Source: Apis mellifera (lineage: Eukaryota > Arthropoda > Insecta > Hymenoptera > Apidae). Taken from it: a DNA stretch of 64,000 nt. The stretch spans positions 4,604,381 to 4,668,380 of the forward strand of contig NC_037646.1 in the NCBI RefSeq assembly GCF_003254395.2, in the 5' to 3' direction. Of the stretch, positions 47,323 through 60,360 are shown piece by piece (the first letter of the stretch is position 1; each line of letters starts with the position of its first letter). A program made the position numbers and the translations under genes. The notes below the pieces were generated by a model. That model saw only the letters and a list, made by a program, of their open reading frames with translations. It was not told the DNA's origin and searched no databases.

Positions 47323-48305
47323 TAGTACGAAGCGTGTAATTTTTATTATAAATTAATATAACGTTCAAATAAGGAAGAAAGGATGGTCTCTCAATCTGAA
47401 GCAACTATGAAACTGCGATTTATAGAAAGATGTAATGGAAATGTGAGAGAAAGATAACAAAAATAATATGAAAATTATCAAATTAAAAATGTGTAATAAA
47501 AATAAACGCAAAAAATTTACAAAAATAATTAAACTTTATCTCTAAAGTCGAAATAACAAAGTGTATAATTAAATAAGAATGAAATCTTGAATTTTCATGT
47601 AATGAACGCGAAAAGAAATTAAAAATTTTATCATCAAAATCTATTCAGGAACTAGAGGAAGTCATGCCATTGAAGTCACTTTTTGATTTATCCCGATATC
47701 TCAATCCGTTGCCGAGATATAAGGATTCAAAGTGTCCATAGCGATTGACGTAGAGCAGAAAAACTGAATGGTGGCGCCATCTATTGACCGATATATTTTT
47801 TCTCAGCGTAGTACGCATTTCCAGGAATCGCGTCTGCCGCTTATCTGGAATTTGGTGTAGGTCAGTTAGGCGAGGTGCGAGCGAGAGGTCCGAATAAGCG
47901 ACAAGGATGGAGATAGTAAGCGATTAAAAATTACTCTTTCCTTTACACGACGATATCTCGGCAACCGGAAATCGTATCGGAAAAAATCAAAAAGCATTTC
48001 AAAGAGCAAGCTTCCGCGCTTCTAACGATCTCTGATTCATTAACCGGAAGTCGTTGCTTTCGGAGTTATAGCGGTTCAAAGTTCTCCTAATTTTAATAGG
48101 GTTTAAACCCGTTTAAAACGAATGGTTAGAAATCACCTCTTTCTTTACACGATGATATCTTGGGAACCGGAAATCAAATCGGGATAAATGAAAAGGCGTT
48201 TTAAAGAGTAAGATTCCACGATTCTAGTGATCTTTCATTCATTCATTGAAAGTCACTATTTTCGGAGATATAACGGTTTAAAAACTTCCTACTTTTTAAT
48301 CGAAT
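47323..48305 (+). repeat. dispersed repeat, copy 1
   Basis: About 980 bp that match 62623-63585 almost throughout, in the same orientation. The left third is AT-rich. The middle has GTGGCGCCATCTATTGACCG and a near-perfect inverted pair (CCGTTGCCGAGATAT at 47706, ATATCTCGGCAACCGG at 47953). The right part holds two diverged modules of about 200 bp (GATATCTCGGCAACC at 47952, GATATCTTGGGAACC at 48154). There is no long reading frame, poly(A) tail or clear terminal repeats. A nonautonomous mobile element is likely, class unknown. Confidence 0.85.
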
Positions 48306-50780
48306 AATAATGTTAGAAAGATCGATTTTTAAGTTTGGATAAATCATTTCTTAAACTTTTAAACCTTGCATAACATATATAATCAATTAATAAAATTACA
48401 ATAATTTTCTACGTTGAAAAGACAAGAACAATTACACCTTTTAATGCAAGGTGTTAGATTCGAAGGTGTACAAAGCAAATGTAATTACGACACAAGATAT
48501 ACATGATGTACAGAATATAGAAAAATAAGATAAAACAGATAATATTCAATATATAATGCCAGATATTACAATTTATCTTACATAAACTCAATCGAACCAT
48601 TATCTAACGTATAAATATATTTATATATGTTACTAATACTATACTAATTATATTTCGAAATATATATATTCGTGTAATATCATATACGTATAATAATACA
48701 TCGAAGAATGACTGATACAAATAACATTGCTAAATCATCCGAGGAACCAAACTTTCGCCGCTGATTTTTGGGCATTTATTATTAGAGCTTAAAGCGTCGA
48801 CAATGCCACCAGGTATTACGGAAAATTCCTTCTGAGCATCGATGATCGATTACTTCGCGAACATGCAAACGAAGCGGAGAAATTGTCCTGAAAAGAGGAG
48901 AAGAAAAGGAAGAAGAAGAAAGAAGAAAGGAAAGATGCGTGTATGGGATGCGATATGCAAATGGTGTCATCTACGTGGCGATAATACCATAGTTAAGGGA
49001 AGTTTTTGCTAAAATAAATTGAAATAATCAATTATTTGAACTTGGAAAAATGATGGAACAGGAAAAGATCTTTTTTTTTTATACTTTCTTTTTTCATTTA
49101 TACTTTAAAAAACGCATTATTATCAAAACACGACAATGACGATAATAATTGAATTCCTGCATGAAAAAGAATATTATTCGATCTTCATTGATTTTAATTT
49201 GATGAATTAATATCAGACAAACATTCAGAGGAAAGAAATTTTGTTTTCTCTTATTATTATTGTTATCATTTTCCCCTCCACTTATGTGTTATCAACGTTT
49301 ATTTCCTCGATTAAATTTCTAATAATATCATCAATATGTGTTAATTTATGGAATCAAAGGATGACTTTAAATTTTGAAGTACAATAATATATACAGAAAT
49401 ATATTTTCACACTTGAATAATTATCCTATTAAATTAAAGGCAAGTGTTTACAGTTTGCTCGTTTCAAGTTTACTTGCTTTCAATGGTTAATTCCATTAAC
49501 GATTTTACTTTTAAATTAATCAACTCGATAATTTCAACGTTTTAAAAGTTACAGCCGGTGGTTATTTTAAATTTTCAGCGAACCACTTCAAACAAACAGA
49601 TGCGCGCGAAATGTTTCCTATTGAAATATACTTGAATATTTTTACGAATCGCTAAAACACAAGTTTGTTGCAATTTGCTTGTAAAACACTAATGGCTGAA
49701 GCGAATTTTTTCGCAAAAATGTACTTACAGTTTTTCGATACTTTTTTTTTTGAACATCATTAACATTAAAATTCTACAATTATCTACAATCGCTAGTGAA
49801 CAATTGCGTGTTATTAAAATTCTTTTGGAACTCGTAATAAAATTACAAGGAACAATATTGAAATATTCGATAAATAGAAAAATAAATCTTTAAACGAAGT
49901 TCATTGCACGTTTAAAAATAAAACGAATAATTGCATAAATAACATTCAACTCAACTTTTCATAATCTGTAATCCCTGTGAGACGATTTGAATCGAGATAA
50001 ACTTGCTATGCTTCGAGCAAATAGAAAGATGGAATGGAATTTGAGGGGAAAAGTGCAAATATGTTCGAAGAACATACTTCAAATTGTAATTAAATTAATT
50101 AATCAATCATCCTTATTATTAGTTGATTAGTGGCCGATAAATATTTAATTAGCTGTCGATCATCCTGCCATGGCCGCCTCGATTTAAACTTTGAAACTAA
50201 CATCGAGGATTGGTCGAGTGTACTAATGAATAATGTATATTTAATCCGTGGAAAATTAAATTTTGTATGCTGATGCACGCGTTTAGCCGTGAATCATTTC
50301 AAATTCATAATTCTCTAATACACAAAAGATTTCAAATTTGAAAGGAAATTTTTAATTAATTACACGTATAATTATAAACAAATTATCATAACAATAGGAA
50401 ACCAGAAACAATTCGTGAACTTTCTATTCGTATTTTAGAAAAGCTACTATTTTAAGAAGAACGAAACGAAGAATAGAATTTTACCACTAATATTAACGTT
50501 CCCTCAAAATTATTTAAAAGTTATTCCTTCCCTCGTCTATTTATCCTAGACGCGTATAAATGAAAAATAAATATTGATCGATCGAAAAATTTCAAACGAA
50601 AAAAACTTTAATCCATCGAGTAAAAATTAAAAATATATATCAGAATATCCTTCTTCTCTTTTGAGGAGAAAAAAAAAAAGAATTAATAATATAAAATATG
50701 GGCGAGAATTTAAAATTTTCGAAACTCGTGAATATATCACGATCAACTGCACACTTTTAAAATATCCAGGGTGGAAATAA
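48305..50780. other. AT-rich desert
   Basis: AT-rich DNA with small complex patches at 48720-48960, 49440-49700 and 50110-50290. No supported exon is seen. Confidence 0.65.
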
Positions 50781-51440
50781 CTTACACGTTCGAATAATAC
50801 GGGGCACGCGGTATAAACGATAGGATAACGGCGGGCTAACGCCATTAGCGATCACTCCACACCGCAACAGCTTGCAACAGATGATCCTGGCCGCTCTTCT
50901 AGATTAGCAAACAAGGGGATTGCAGCGCTGCCACTTATCTCTGTGTAAGTGCACCATCTATTCGTCCGTCAGTCCACCGTGACTCGGTCGATTTTCGCTC
51001 CCCTGGAGCTAAATTAAACGGTGGGCCGAGCAAGGAGGGAAGGAGGGGAAACGAGAGGAAGCCGTTCGTTTCTTCCGTGGCTAGTTAAAAAAGGAACGTT
51101 TTCTTCCCGTCACCTTTCCCTCTCTTCTTCGCCCTTTTACCGTCCTCCTCTTTTCTCCTCCCAGATTTCAAGCCTCGAGGTCCTTCGAGGGAACAACAGC
51201 AGGCATGGCAAAACGATGTTTTTACCCGTGGAAATGTCACAGTCGAGGCTCATGCCCTTTGATAAAACGCCACTTTTAACTGGCTGCTTTTATTTCCCTT
51301 GGTTTTCCGACTCTTTGCTCTCACTCACCCTCTTTTGTGGAATTTTGATGGAACCCGAGAAGATTTACGAGAAGCTTCTTTCACCTTGGCATTGGATTCT
51401 TGGCAATCGAGTTTCTAGAAGTTTTTAAGAAATCTCGAAA
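50780..51440. other. complex block
   Basis: CpG-rich at 50780-51010, then pyrimidine-rich. The plus frame at 51021-51428 begins at ATG and is open for 135 codons (M-G-R-A-R-R-E-G-G to V-S-R-S-F). It has no recognisable domain and is partly S/P/F-rich from the CT tract. I leave it as probably noncoding. Confidence 0.4.
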
Positions 51441-51960
51441 ATGTTTTTTCTTTTCTTTTTTTCTTTTCTTCTTCTTTTTGAGAAACAACGTTCCATAACA
51501 CGGAACGCGTTCTTTATTACCACAGTTTTTACAGTTTATACAAGCCTCTGAAAGCCTTGGATCGCGTTTGATGCATTGGTTTCATTTTGGGATTGGATTG
51601 ACGTGAATGATAAACGAGAGAGAATGGAGAATGGTTCTACCGGGGACAAAGAGAAAGATGGATGTAAGGATGTTATATTGTGGAAATATTTTCAACGAGA
51701 GAAGAATTTCATCGGGGGGAGGGGGCTTCGAGTAAAAATGAAATTTTTAATCCAAGATATCATATTATATATTTTATCATTTTCTTCGTCCGTGTATAAT
51801 AATCAACATTTAAATTCCTTCACCCTATCAAATTACCATTAAGAATCCCTCTCGTTTCCATTTTATTTATTATTATATGATATCAAACAAATGGATTGAA
51901 TTCAATGACCGTGTCTCCTCCCGTGACTCGAGCAATCATCTCCGCAACACCTCCTAGAGA
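51440..51960. other. mixed noncoding stretch
   Basis: A pyrimidine run (51447-51480), then a moderately complex part and AT-rich DNA. A plus frame of about 80 codons (from ATG near 51600) has no support. Confidence 0.5.
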
Positions 51961-53560
51961 ACGATCCACGATTTAATAATAATAATAATAACAACAATAA
52001 GAAAAAAAGAATTCATCCCGATAATTGGATTCTGTGTACGCGACGATATAATGAGGTTACATTGATAAAGCTGCCGCGAGCTAGGAGAGGCGAGGAAGCG
52101 AGAAAGGAGAGACTCGTCATAGCAGAGGGATGCGAGAGGGAGCGAGAAAAGAGGGACGAGACCGCACACAAGGCGGAAGGGGTTATCGAGAGTGGCGCGG
52201 TGATCCAATCATCCCAAGACGCTGTCATGAAATTGCCTCTGAGCTCTATTCTATCCGCGTGGCACGGCCAATTGCCCGCCCCTCCACAACTCTCGAAGAA
52301 ACTTTGCTGCATTTCGGATTAAGTCGGCCGGGCTTAAACCTCTCTCTCTCTCTCTCGCTTTAGATCTAGACATATATCTCTCTCTCTCTCTCTTAAGAAC
52401 GTAACAGTCCTCGAGGAGAGTCTTCGAGTCTTCGCGAACTGAACTGAAAAGAATCGTCCACCTCCGCCATCGAATCGACGGCCATTAAACACTGAAACTT
52501 GTATCGTCGCCCACCAAGGAAAAACCTTAAACCCCGCATAAGAAATTCTTCGTGCCTTTCCTACGAATCCTTGGATATTCGAAACTTGTCGTCGAAAATG
52601 CTCGTCGATGAATTATCGTCCGGACGAACGTCTGTTTCCGTTTAACGCGCGATGAATCTTGAGATTTATTATCACGGGAGGGGATGAAGATTCTGTCCCG
52701 TTTAAATTCCGAAGAAATAATCCATTCTCTGAACTTGGATAGAAAATTATCGGAACGAATTTGTTTGCTCTCGTCGAAAATTAAAAAAAAAAAAAAAAGA
52801 AAAATTCCACGCCGTATAAATTTTTAAATTTTTATACACGTTTTGATTGCAAACACGAAAGATAAACACGAATATTGATCAAATCAACTTTTACACAATT
52901 TTTATATCGATCCATCCCATCGGCTATACAACACGCGTCCATTCTTCCTCCCCAGCGTTCGAATAAAATCGATCGCTGCACGAGTCGGGCTGAAAATAAA
53001 CCACTAATAGATCATCCGAGTTATTAATTTTCAACTAACCAAGCCGCCGGGGCTCCCTCGCCTTCCCGACGTGATTTTCCGCGCGGAAAAGGGCGCGGGA
53101 TATTTCCTCCGGTCGTCATTTTTTCCGGCTGATCGAATTTCTCGTTGGCCCCGCAGCTCGTTGCAGAATAACGAAAACGTTATCAATTACGGGGGAGAAT
53201 CGGGGAGCTGTTCTCATAGAAAATGCTTCAAAAGGAAAAAGAGGGGGAAAAAATGAGATGGATCGACTCTGATCAGACATCAAAAAGAGAAGGGGGTTGT
53301 TCAATGGAGTAGTGGTCGATCGAAATTAACTGATTCGAGATCGAGTGATAATTCAGTTTCGAGGAGTGGCGACCAGTCTTTTCGATTCGCCAGCGATGAC
53401 AATAATTATGCTGTCATCCTGTCTCGAAATTTGTGGCTGCACGCGTTATGGAATGACTGTGGTTCTAATAATGTGGGGACGATTGCGTGTTATAACTCTG
53501 ATGGATTTGTTGCCGATTAGATTTTTATTATTTATATAGTGAGCGATTAAAGTTATGAAT
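51960..53560. other. CpG-rich block with CT microsatellites
   Basis: Complex CpG-rich DNA at 52050-52740 and 52920-53560, split by an AT-rich part. It holds an AAT run (51974-51991), (TC)8 at 52341 and 52377, and an A run at 52781-52798. Open frames are unsupported. Confidence 0.5.
52341..52392. repeat. two (TC)8 runs
   Basis: Perfect TC runs at 52341-52356 and 52377-52392, separated by about 20 bp containing AGATCTAGA. Confidence 0.9.
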
Positions 53561-56500
53561 ATTAGTATGGAATAGTACGAGTTTGCTTTATTTTATTTAT
53601 AATTATAATTATCTTTCGTTGGAACTTATTCGTAAACAGAATTTTAATTAAAATTATATGATAATTATATGAATTATAATCTGTTGATTGAAATTTGAAA
53701 CAATAATGCTGAACGAGATTATTATTAATTTTTTTTCTTTCTTCAAATGAATCACAATACTTGTAATAATTATCCGATCCTGTTAACAAGTTTATGGGTC
53801 GGAGGGTGAAAATGGCGAGATCTTCGAGCAAAGTGTTATACTTGGAAGAATGGAATGGGGGAAAAATACGCGTGCAAGGGTTAAAATGGTTGAACACTTA
53901 CACGAGAATGTGTTTATGCATCGAGAAGAGAGGTATACTTAAGTAGTACTTAAGGTGAACAGAGCGCGTTGAGAGTGGAATTTTAGAGAGAATAACGTGT
54001 GCAGTAAGATAAAACGAACACTCTGGAAATATGTATAGAGAGATGATGAAGTGTGTTTGAGAGTCGTTTCATTGAAAGTGCAAAGAAAGAAAGTGAAATA
54101 TATTTCAATTATCCGGTAAATTAAAAATGGATACCAAATTTCTATTGAAATTACAATTATAATATCTTACAGACATAGTATTATTACTTAAAAATAGTTT
54201 AAGAAATATTCGTTTATCAACGATTAAAGAATATTTAAATCTTGAAATATATATTTCTAATTTTACAATTTATGAAAAATCAATCTATCATCTCTATCTG
54301 TTTATATCTTTATAAAGCCAACTTAAGATATATGTGTATTAAAATTGTACAACAATATATATTTATATTATACCTACTATAACGTTTCATAATTTTTTAT
54401 ATTTTTATATTTTCTTTTCAAAAGTCACAAAAATTATAGCTCCATATTTCTTATCGTCAACGTTTACAAGCCCTAGATCTTAACGTCGATTACCAAGCAA
54501 AAAACCACCCCCAACACTCATCCAGCAACCTGACCGATTCAGTTATCACACGAATGTAAACAGAGACAAATTATAAATAAGGCGAATACGATGAACGACG
54601 AGAAATCAAGTCGGTGAATATTATTTACACGATATTCCGTTTTCGTGACTGATTGCAGACACTTTTCTACTCGGTTCCCATCGCGTGTATCTTTATGGCA
54701 GCTGTGAAAAACGATCGTAAACGGTGAAACATACGATTGCACGGAATAAACGCAATGAACAGTTGGAATGGTCGATACGACGATCTCTTTTCCATCGAAT
54801 TTATTTCGAATTTTCCTTTTCCTTTTTTTTTTTTTTTTTTTTTTAATCTTTGGAAACTACGTTTTCGCGTAAACATTTCGATATTAAGTTCACGATACAT
54901 GCGAGATACACGGGACTTTTATAGTTAGCATAAAACGTGGAAACAATTTATTGGTCATTGTAGAGTGACACGTTCTCTGTGGTAATTCTGGAAACATTAA
55001 TTGCCAGATATCGATAACGAGCATTTCGATTTATCGTGTTTACTCTGTTTTCTCTGATATGGTTAAATATATGATTAATGTTACGGATTAAAGGATATTT
55101 AGTAATGATTTTTAAGAAAAATGATACGTAAAATAATCTTTTTTCAAAAATGAATTAAACAATAATTAGTAGTAGCAAAAAGATTTTCAAATTTTTTTAT
55201 TTAATATTTTGATGTTTAGTTCTTTATGTATGGGAATTTAAAGTTGCTTTCTTTAAAATTATCAACAAATGTGAAAATATAAGAGTTTGTTTTGATTTTA
55301 CGATTATTTATATTTTTTATTCGAGTAAAAATATCATTTATAAGAGAAAAGTTTTGTATAACAAAAAATTACGTGGTTTGCAGAAACAATGAACATAATA
55401 GAAATTAAATATTTTTGCAAAATTATAATGTTTCATTCTGGTCGTTCTTCAAAACTTTCATACAGAATAAAAAAAAAAAAAAAATTACAGAACTGCAAAA
55501 ATATAATGTATTTCCTATTCGTCATTCGTTCACAATTTTCAATTCAAAATTTTTCCTAAATGAATCCTTTATCATAAATTAAATATTTCACGTTCTAATA
55601 GAAAATTCACGAAATATCTCATTCATAGCATTAAATATGACATTGTAAAACCGAAATATCTTATTTTCAGCAACGAAATGGTTAAATTTAAAAATTGTTA
55701 GAATTATTGAAATAGGAAAAATTCTCTGCTAGAAAATATTACGCTTTTGAAATACAGTGGAAAGGAATTTCCAAATCTCTTTTGTCACGTTCATGCCCAA
55801 GAGAAAACTCTTCCCGATGTAAAACGTTCCAAAGATATTCACACCATTTCCGAATATTAGATTCACACTTTATTCGATGTTTTTCTCAATTTTCCATCAC
55901 ATTACATTACACTTTCGAATTCTACAACTTGTTTATTTACCAGACATTTTAATATATAAATATTAGATAATAATCTGTCTGAAATCAAAATATACACGTT
56001 CAAAAATTAGCAATCTATAAATTTATCATTATAATAAATTGTTATGATAAATACAAAGATTAAAAATTATATTAATCGTAACAAGTTACGTTGTATTAAT
56101 ACAAAATTAAAGTGATCGAAGTTTGTGTTGCAAACATTATAACGAGAACTAATCCGTTATTCAATTTACCAAGTTGGTGAAATTCATAAATTATTCTTCT
56201 TCTGTTTAAATATTTCAATTTGCAATTGTTTGGATATCAAGAGACCTATTTGAGACATAATTGTGGTCTTCTAGGGATGTAAAACGTACTTGCCACTTCA
56301 TATTCCCAAGGGTATCGTGTTACACAGCATTTAAGCATAACTCAAGCACCTCGTTAAATTCTTTCTACCGTGTATAACATTTTGGAATTGCTGGAATTAA
56401 ATGTTATTCGTGCGAGTAAATGTTGCGTTGACTATACCAATCTAACGCATGACACATTGAGTTAATTTTGTATGATTAATGCACGAAACACGCACGCGAT

Positions 56501-57600
56501 AAATGAACAACCAGCGTCCGTGGGTTATCCTCGTCAAATTTGTTATTAACCAGCCCATTTGTAAAATCCTTTGTATATCAAAATTCTATTAAATTTTAAA
56601 CAATAAGAAGCGAGAGCAAAATTACGAAACGCTTTGCAATCTCTTTTTTCTTTTTGTAAATTTTAAACAGATCTAAAAGGAAAAGGAGGAAGAAAGTAAG
56701 GATTGTGGAGTGATATAAAAATTGAATTGTCATTGAAAATTGATATGCTCAAAAATAATGCATGGAAGTTATGGAAAGCAGTTCCAACTTTATCAAGGCC
56801 CAACTAAATTTCGGCTATAAATTATCAACTTGAATAGAAGATCTATCCAAGCCCTGTGAAAATTCGCTCGAAACTTTTTCAATTACTTTACTTGTGCATT
56901 AAGCAACTGGTTGTTGTAAACGTTATCATCGGTTTCATAAGTTGTATAGGCTTATCAATTCGTGACAGAACTATTTTACAGAAGTTTTGTCTGTCACAGT
57001 TAAGAAACAATTCTCCAATAGTTGATCGTTCGAATATAATTATTTAAGAATTGTCCCTTATATAATAAACGATTCACGAATGATATATTTTCCTCTTTTT
57101 TAAAATCGTAACATTTTAGAAAAATAAAAAATTCAATACAAAATTGTACAAATGTGTTATTCATAAAAATGGAGAATATTTTGAAATTGAATTTTAACAT
57201 GGAATCTATATTTTATCAAATGCCATTTCATTTTTATTCTACATTTATAGTGAAAGTATTTTTATTGAAAAATAAAAAATATATATATATATACCTTTTA
57301 AATCAAGAAAAATGCTCCACGTGTAAAATCATGAATAATATAAAATCATATAAAAATAGATGAATTTCAGAATGAAATTTATATTTTTGTTTTATCAAAT
57401 CCAGGCATCGATTTCACATTTCTAACAAAAGAATTCCATTCCAAACTTACTTGATTTCATGCAAAAAAAAAATTTACATAATCGATCGGTACACACGTTG
57501 AGATTCTAAACCGAAATAAAATACGATAAAATCGATGCGTTTCTAAATTAATCAACATATTCACGAGAACTACTGGAAACTTCACGAAACAAAATATTCA
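53560..57600. other. AT-rich desert
   Basis: Four kilobases of AT-rich DNA. Complex patches lie at 53800-54060, 54530-54780 and 56230-56560, and a poly(T) run at 54824-54844. No supported exon or RNA gene is seen. Confidence 0.65.
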
Positions 57601-57610
57601 TATTTTTCAG

Positions 57611-57732
57611 GTAACGCACAGATGATACATTCGGGACGATACAAGTTGGCCAGTTGCCTCTCGCCGAACAGGGTAAAGAGAGAGCAAAGTGCCAATCCTC
57701 GATCGACCCGCACGCCCATTTACCATCGATAA
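57611..57732 (+). CDS. weak candidate terminal exon
   Basis: The acceptor CATATTTTTCAG ends at 57610. The next segment reads 2 nt plus 39 codons, starting N-A-Q-M-I-H-S-G-R-Y and ending T-P-I-Y-H-R, to TAA 57730-57732. The product is basic with a K-R dipeptide. The phase fits the donor at 17485. The minus strand is also open through the region, so this may be a conserved noncoding patch. No family is recognised. Confidence 0.2.
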
Positions 57733-57739
57733 TATAAGA

Positions 57740-58660
57740 CGAAGAAACCGAATGGACACGATTAAACAATCATCGATATATCATCGCACACGGTACGATA
57801 TATCAGCCGTTCAAACAACCACCTTGGAACAGCAGATTTGGCAAAAAAAAAAAAAAAGAAGGCCAGGAAATAGATTTTCATTGCCCGCCACGGAACGTGG
57901 ACGTGCCGTGCATCGTTGAATTCTCCAGCGAAATAATTAACTTAACTAAACGCCATTATGTAGAGTACAATGCTAAATAGTATAATTGACTTAAGCGAGA
58001 GAGAGAGAATGGAGGAGGAAGTGAGACGATGGAGGAACGTGGACGATGGGGGAGGGAAAGAACGAGCCAAAAAGGGGAAGGGAGACGGGTACTGAGTGTT
58101 ACTTTTTCACTTTACTTTCATAACTGAAACCGTTGAATATTAATGCCCACGGCCACGGCGGTACTTGGGAGCTTCTTAGCGCGGCGAGAAGCGGCCGCCC
58201 CTGTGAAATGGAAATGAGAAAATTATAAAAGTAACTAGATAAATTGTGAATAAAGACCATTATTGATACGCGATAGCCGGCCTCTTCTCGAGGCCGGTGA
58301 TATTAAACGGTTGATTTATCGCAAGGGTGGATCCACACCCCTCGGCGAAAAATATCGACGCACGCACGTGAATCGTTCGCGGATAGGTTTAGATTCAATT
58401 TTAGATTGCTCTATGAAAATCATAATCTGGTGGTGGGTGTGCCGAGACTGTTACATTTCCTCCCCCGTTCGTGGAAGATAAGGAGCTTCAGGATCGGTGA
58501 CGACGATTCGATTAACGGGGATGCTAATTTTAATTTGCACGATGGTTGATTGATATCCGGTATCGGGGGGGGATTAACGAGTTCGCGGCAGAGGATAATT
58601 GGTGTTAAACGTCTTTGAACGGAAGAGAGATGTTGGAATTTCACGTTTTTTTCTTATTGT
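57740..58660. other. complex block
   Basis: CpG-containing DNA with an A run at 57842-57856 and a purine-rich strand at 57995-58090. The patch at 58140-58200 is strongly CpG-rich. No supported exon is seen. Confidence 0.5.
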
Positions 58661-59400
58661 CGAAAGGAAATGAAGGTAACGTTAAAAGTATGTAATTGTA
58701 ATTGTGAAGATATAAAGTAATTGAAAAGAAGAATAATTTATTTATAAGGAATAAATAAGTTGTAATTTTAGAATTCAATTTTGTTCAAAAATAAGTCACT
58801 TTAGTTTACTATCGATAGTTTTTTATTGGAGAGATTGGAAATTGTTTTCTTATTACGATAAAGTATGAAATTGGTGTGTTTTGCAGTTACATAATTTGCG
58901 TTTTTTAATCGTAGAAGAATTTCATTATTTCAGTTCCACGAAAAATAATATTTTTTTGCCGGAATGTATTAACCGGTTACGTATTATTAACGTGAAATCC
59001 AATTCGAGTCACTTGTACGTATAATTATTTTGCAAACCATTTTTCTTCAATTAACGAGCTCCACGGATGGAGAAGTGATATTTATCACAAAATTTTAATT
59101 CACTTTTTTTTTTCGAGACCAATTTCAAAATCCTATTTCGTGGTAGAAACATTAATTTAGGATAAACACTGTGTATTGTTCATTTAAATTCAATCCGTTT
59201 AATCTATACGTTTGTAAAATCTTGTTAAAGAATTAATCGAAATAAAATTGCGAAATTAAAAAACTGGCACGATATATTTTCTAAAATATCATACATTATT
59301 CATACTAACTTAACAAAATTATTAAAACGTATATTAATAATAATATCGAGAAGTGTTTTTTCGAAATTTGTCGAACAATTACAAGAATCGTAAGAAATCA
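58660..59400. other. AT-rich stretch with AACCGGTT site
   Basis: AT-rich noncoding DNA. The perfect palindrome AACCGGTT lies at 58971-58978. Confidence 0.6.
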
Positions 59401-59443
59401 GCTCCGAACACTACTTCAACAATTAAGCTCTCCCCTAAAATAT

Positions 59444-59477
59444 TCCTGACCAGTCTTCGAGACTAATATATTCAGGA
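59444..59477. other. nested hairpin
   Basis: An outer stem TCCTGA/TCAGGA encloses an inner stem AGTCT/AGACT with loop TCG. Confidence 0.5.
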
Positions 59478-59776
59478 AAAATAAGAGTGGTAGGTTAAAT
59501 CAGGATCTTGAACAACGTTAATCCTCAAACAAACGTGCCACTGTTTGCTTTGTCCAGAAAAGAACAATCACTACCCATTTTCCTCTTCCACAGGATCCAA
59601 CACTTGAGCAAATACACTCGATCTTGATGCATCGATCCTAAGCTGAAAACTTAACCCAACTTTTCCTCCCTTCCTTTATCACATCCAAGGTATATCAAGT
59701 TTCACGAAACAACTTACTTAACTTATACGTACCGCAAGGCTCGATAACCTTCAACGTCGTCCATTCTCTTCCCAGA

Positions 59777-60239
59777 AATAATCACTTTCATAGAGAATCC
59801 TTTATCCTTTTTCATTTATTGATCAACAACGGCTCGTATCTCGCGTCACATTCAACAACTTTCAACATCCAACTATTAAAACAATCCATCCAATTCTTGC
59901 ATCCTCAACATTCACCATTTTGTTTCCAATAATCACTTTCATAGAGAATCCTTTATCCTTTTTCATTTATTGATCAACAACGGCTCGTATCTCGCGTCAC
60001 ATTCAACAACTTTCAACATCCAACTATTAAAACAATCCATCCAATTCTTGCATCCTCAACATTCACCATTTTGTTTCCAATAATCACTTTCATAGAGAAT
60101 CCTTTATCCTTTTTCATTTATTGATCAACAACGGCTCGTATCTTACGTCACATTCAACAACTTTCAACATCCAACTATTAAAACAATTCATCCAACTCTT
60201 GCATCCTCAACATTCACCATTTTGTTTCCAAGATCACTC
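59777..60239. repeat. 151-bp tandem repeat, three copies
   Basis: The word ATCACTTTCA starts at 59781, 59932 and 60083, giving a period of exactly 151 bp. Copies 1 and 2 appear identical. Copy 3 differs at about four positions and ends in GATCACTC. The unit is C/A/T-rich with few G. Because 151 is not a multiple of three it cannot keep one frame, so it is noncoding. The near identity points to a recent duplication or ongoing homogenisation. Confidence 0.95.
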
Positions 60240-60360
60240 TCATCTTCACGAAGAAAATTTTTTTCTTACTCTTCTTAGTTCAAAATCTTCAGATCTGCAG
60301 AAAGAAGAGAATTTTTCTTAATCTCTTTTCAAAGTCATCGATAGAAGAAGGACGATGCGA
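60240..60360. other. short noncoding link
   Basis: Mixed sequence after the tandem array, with nothing notable. Confidence 0.5.
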
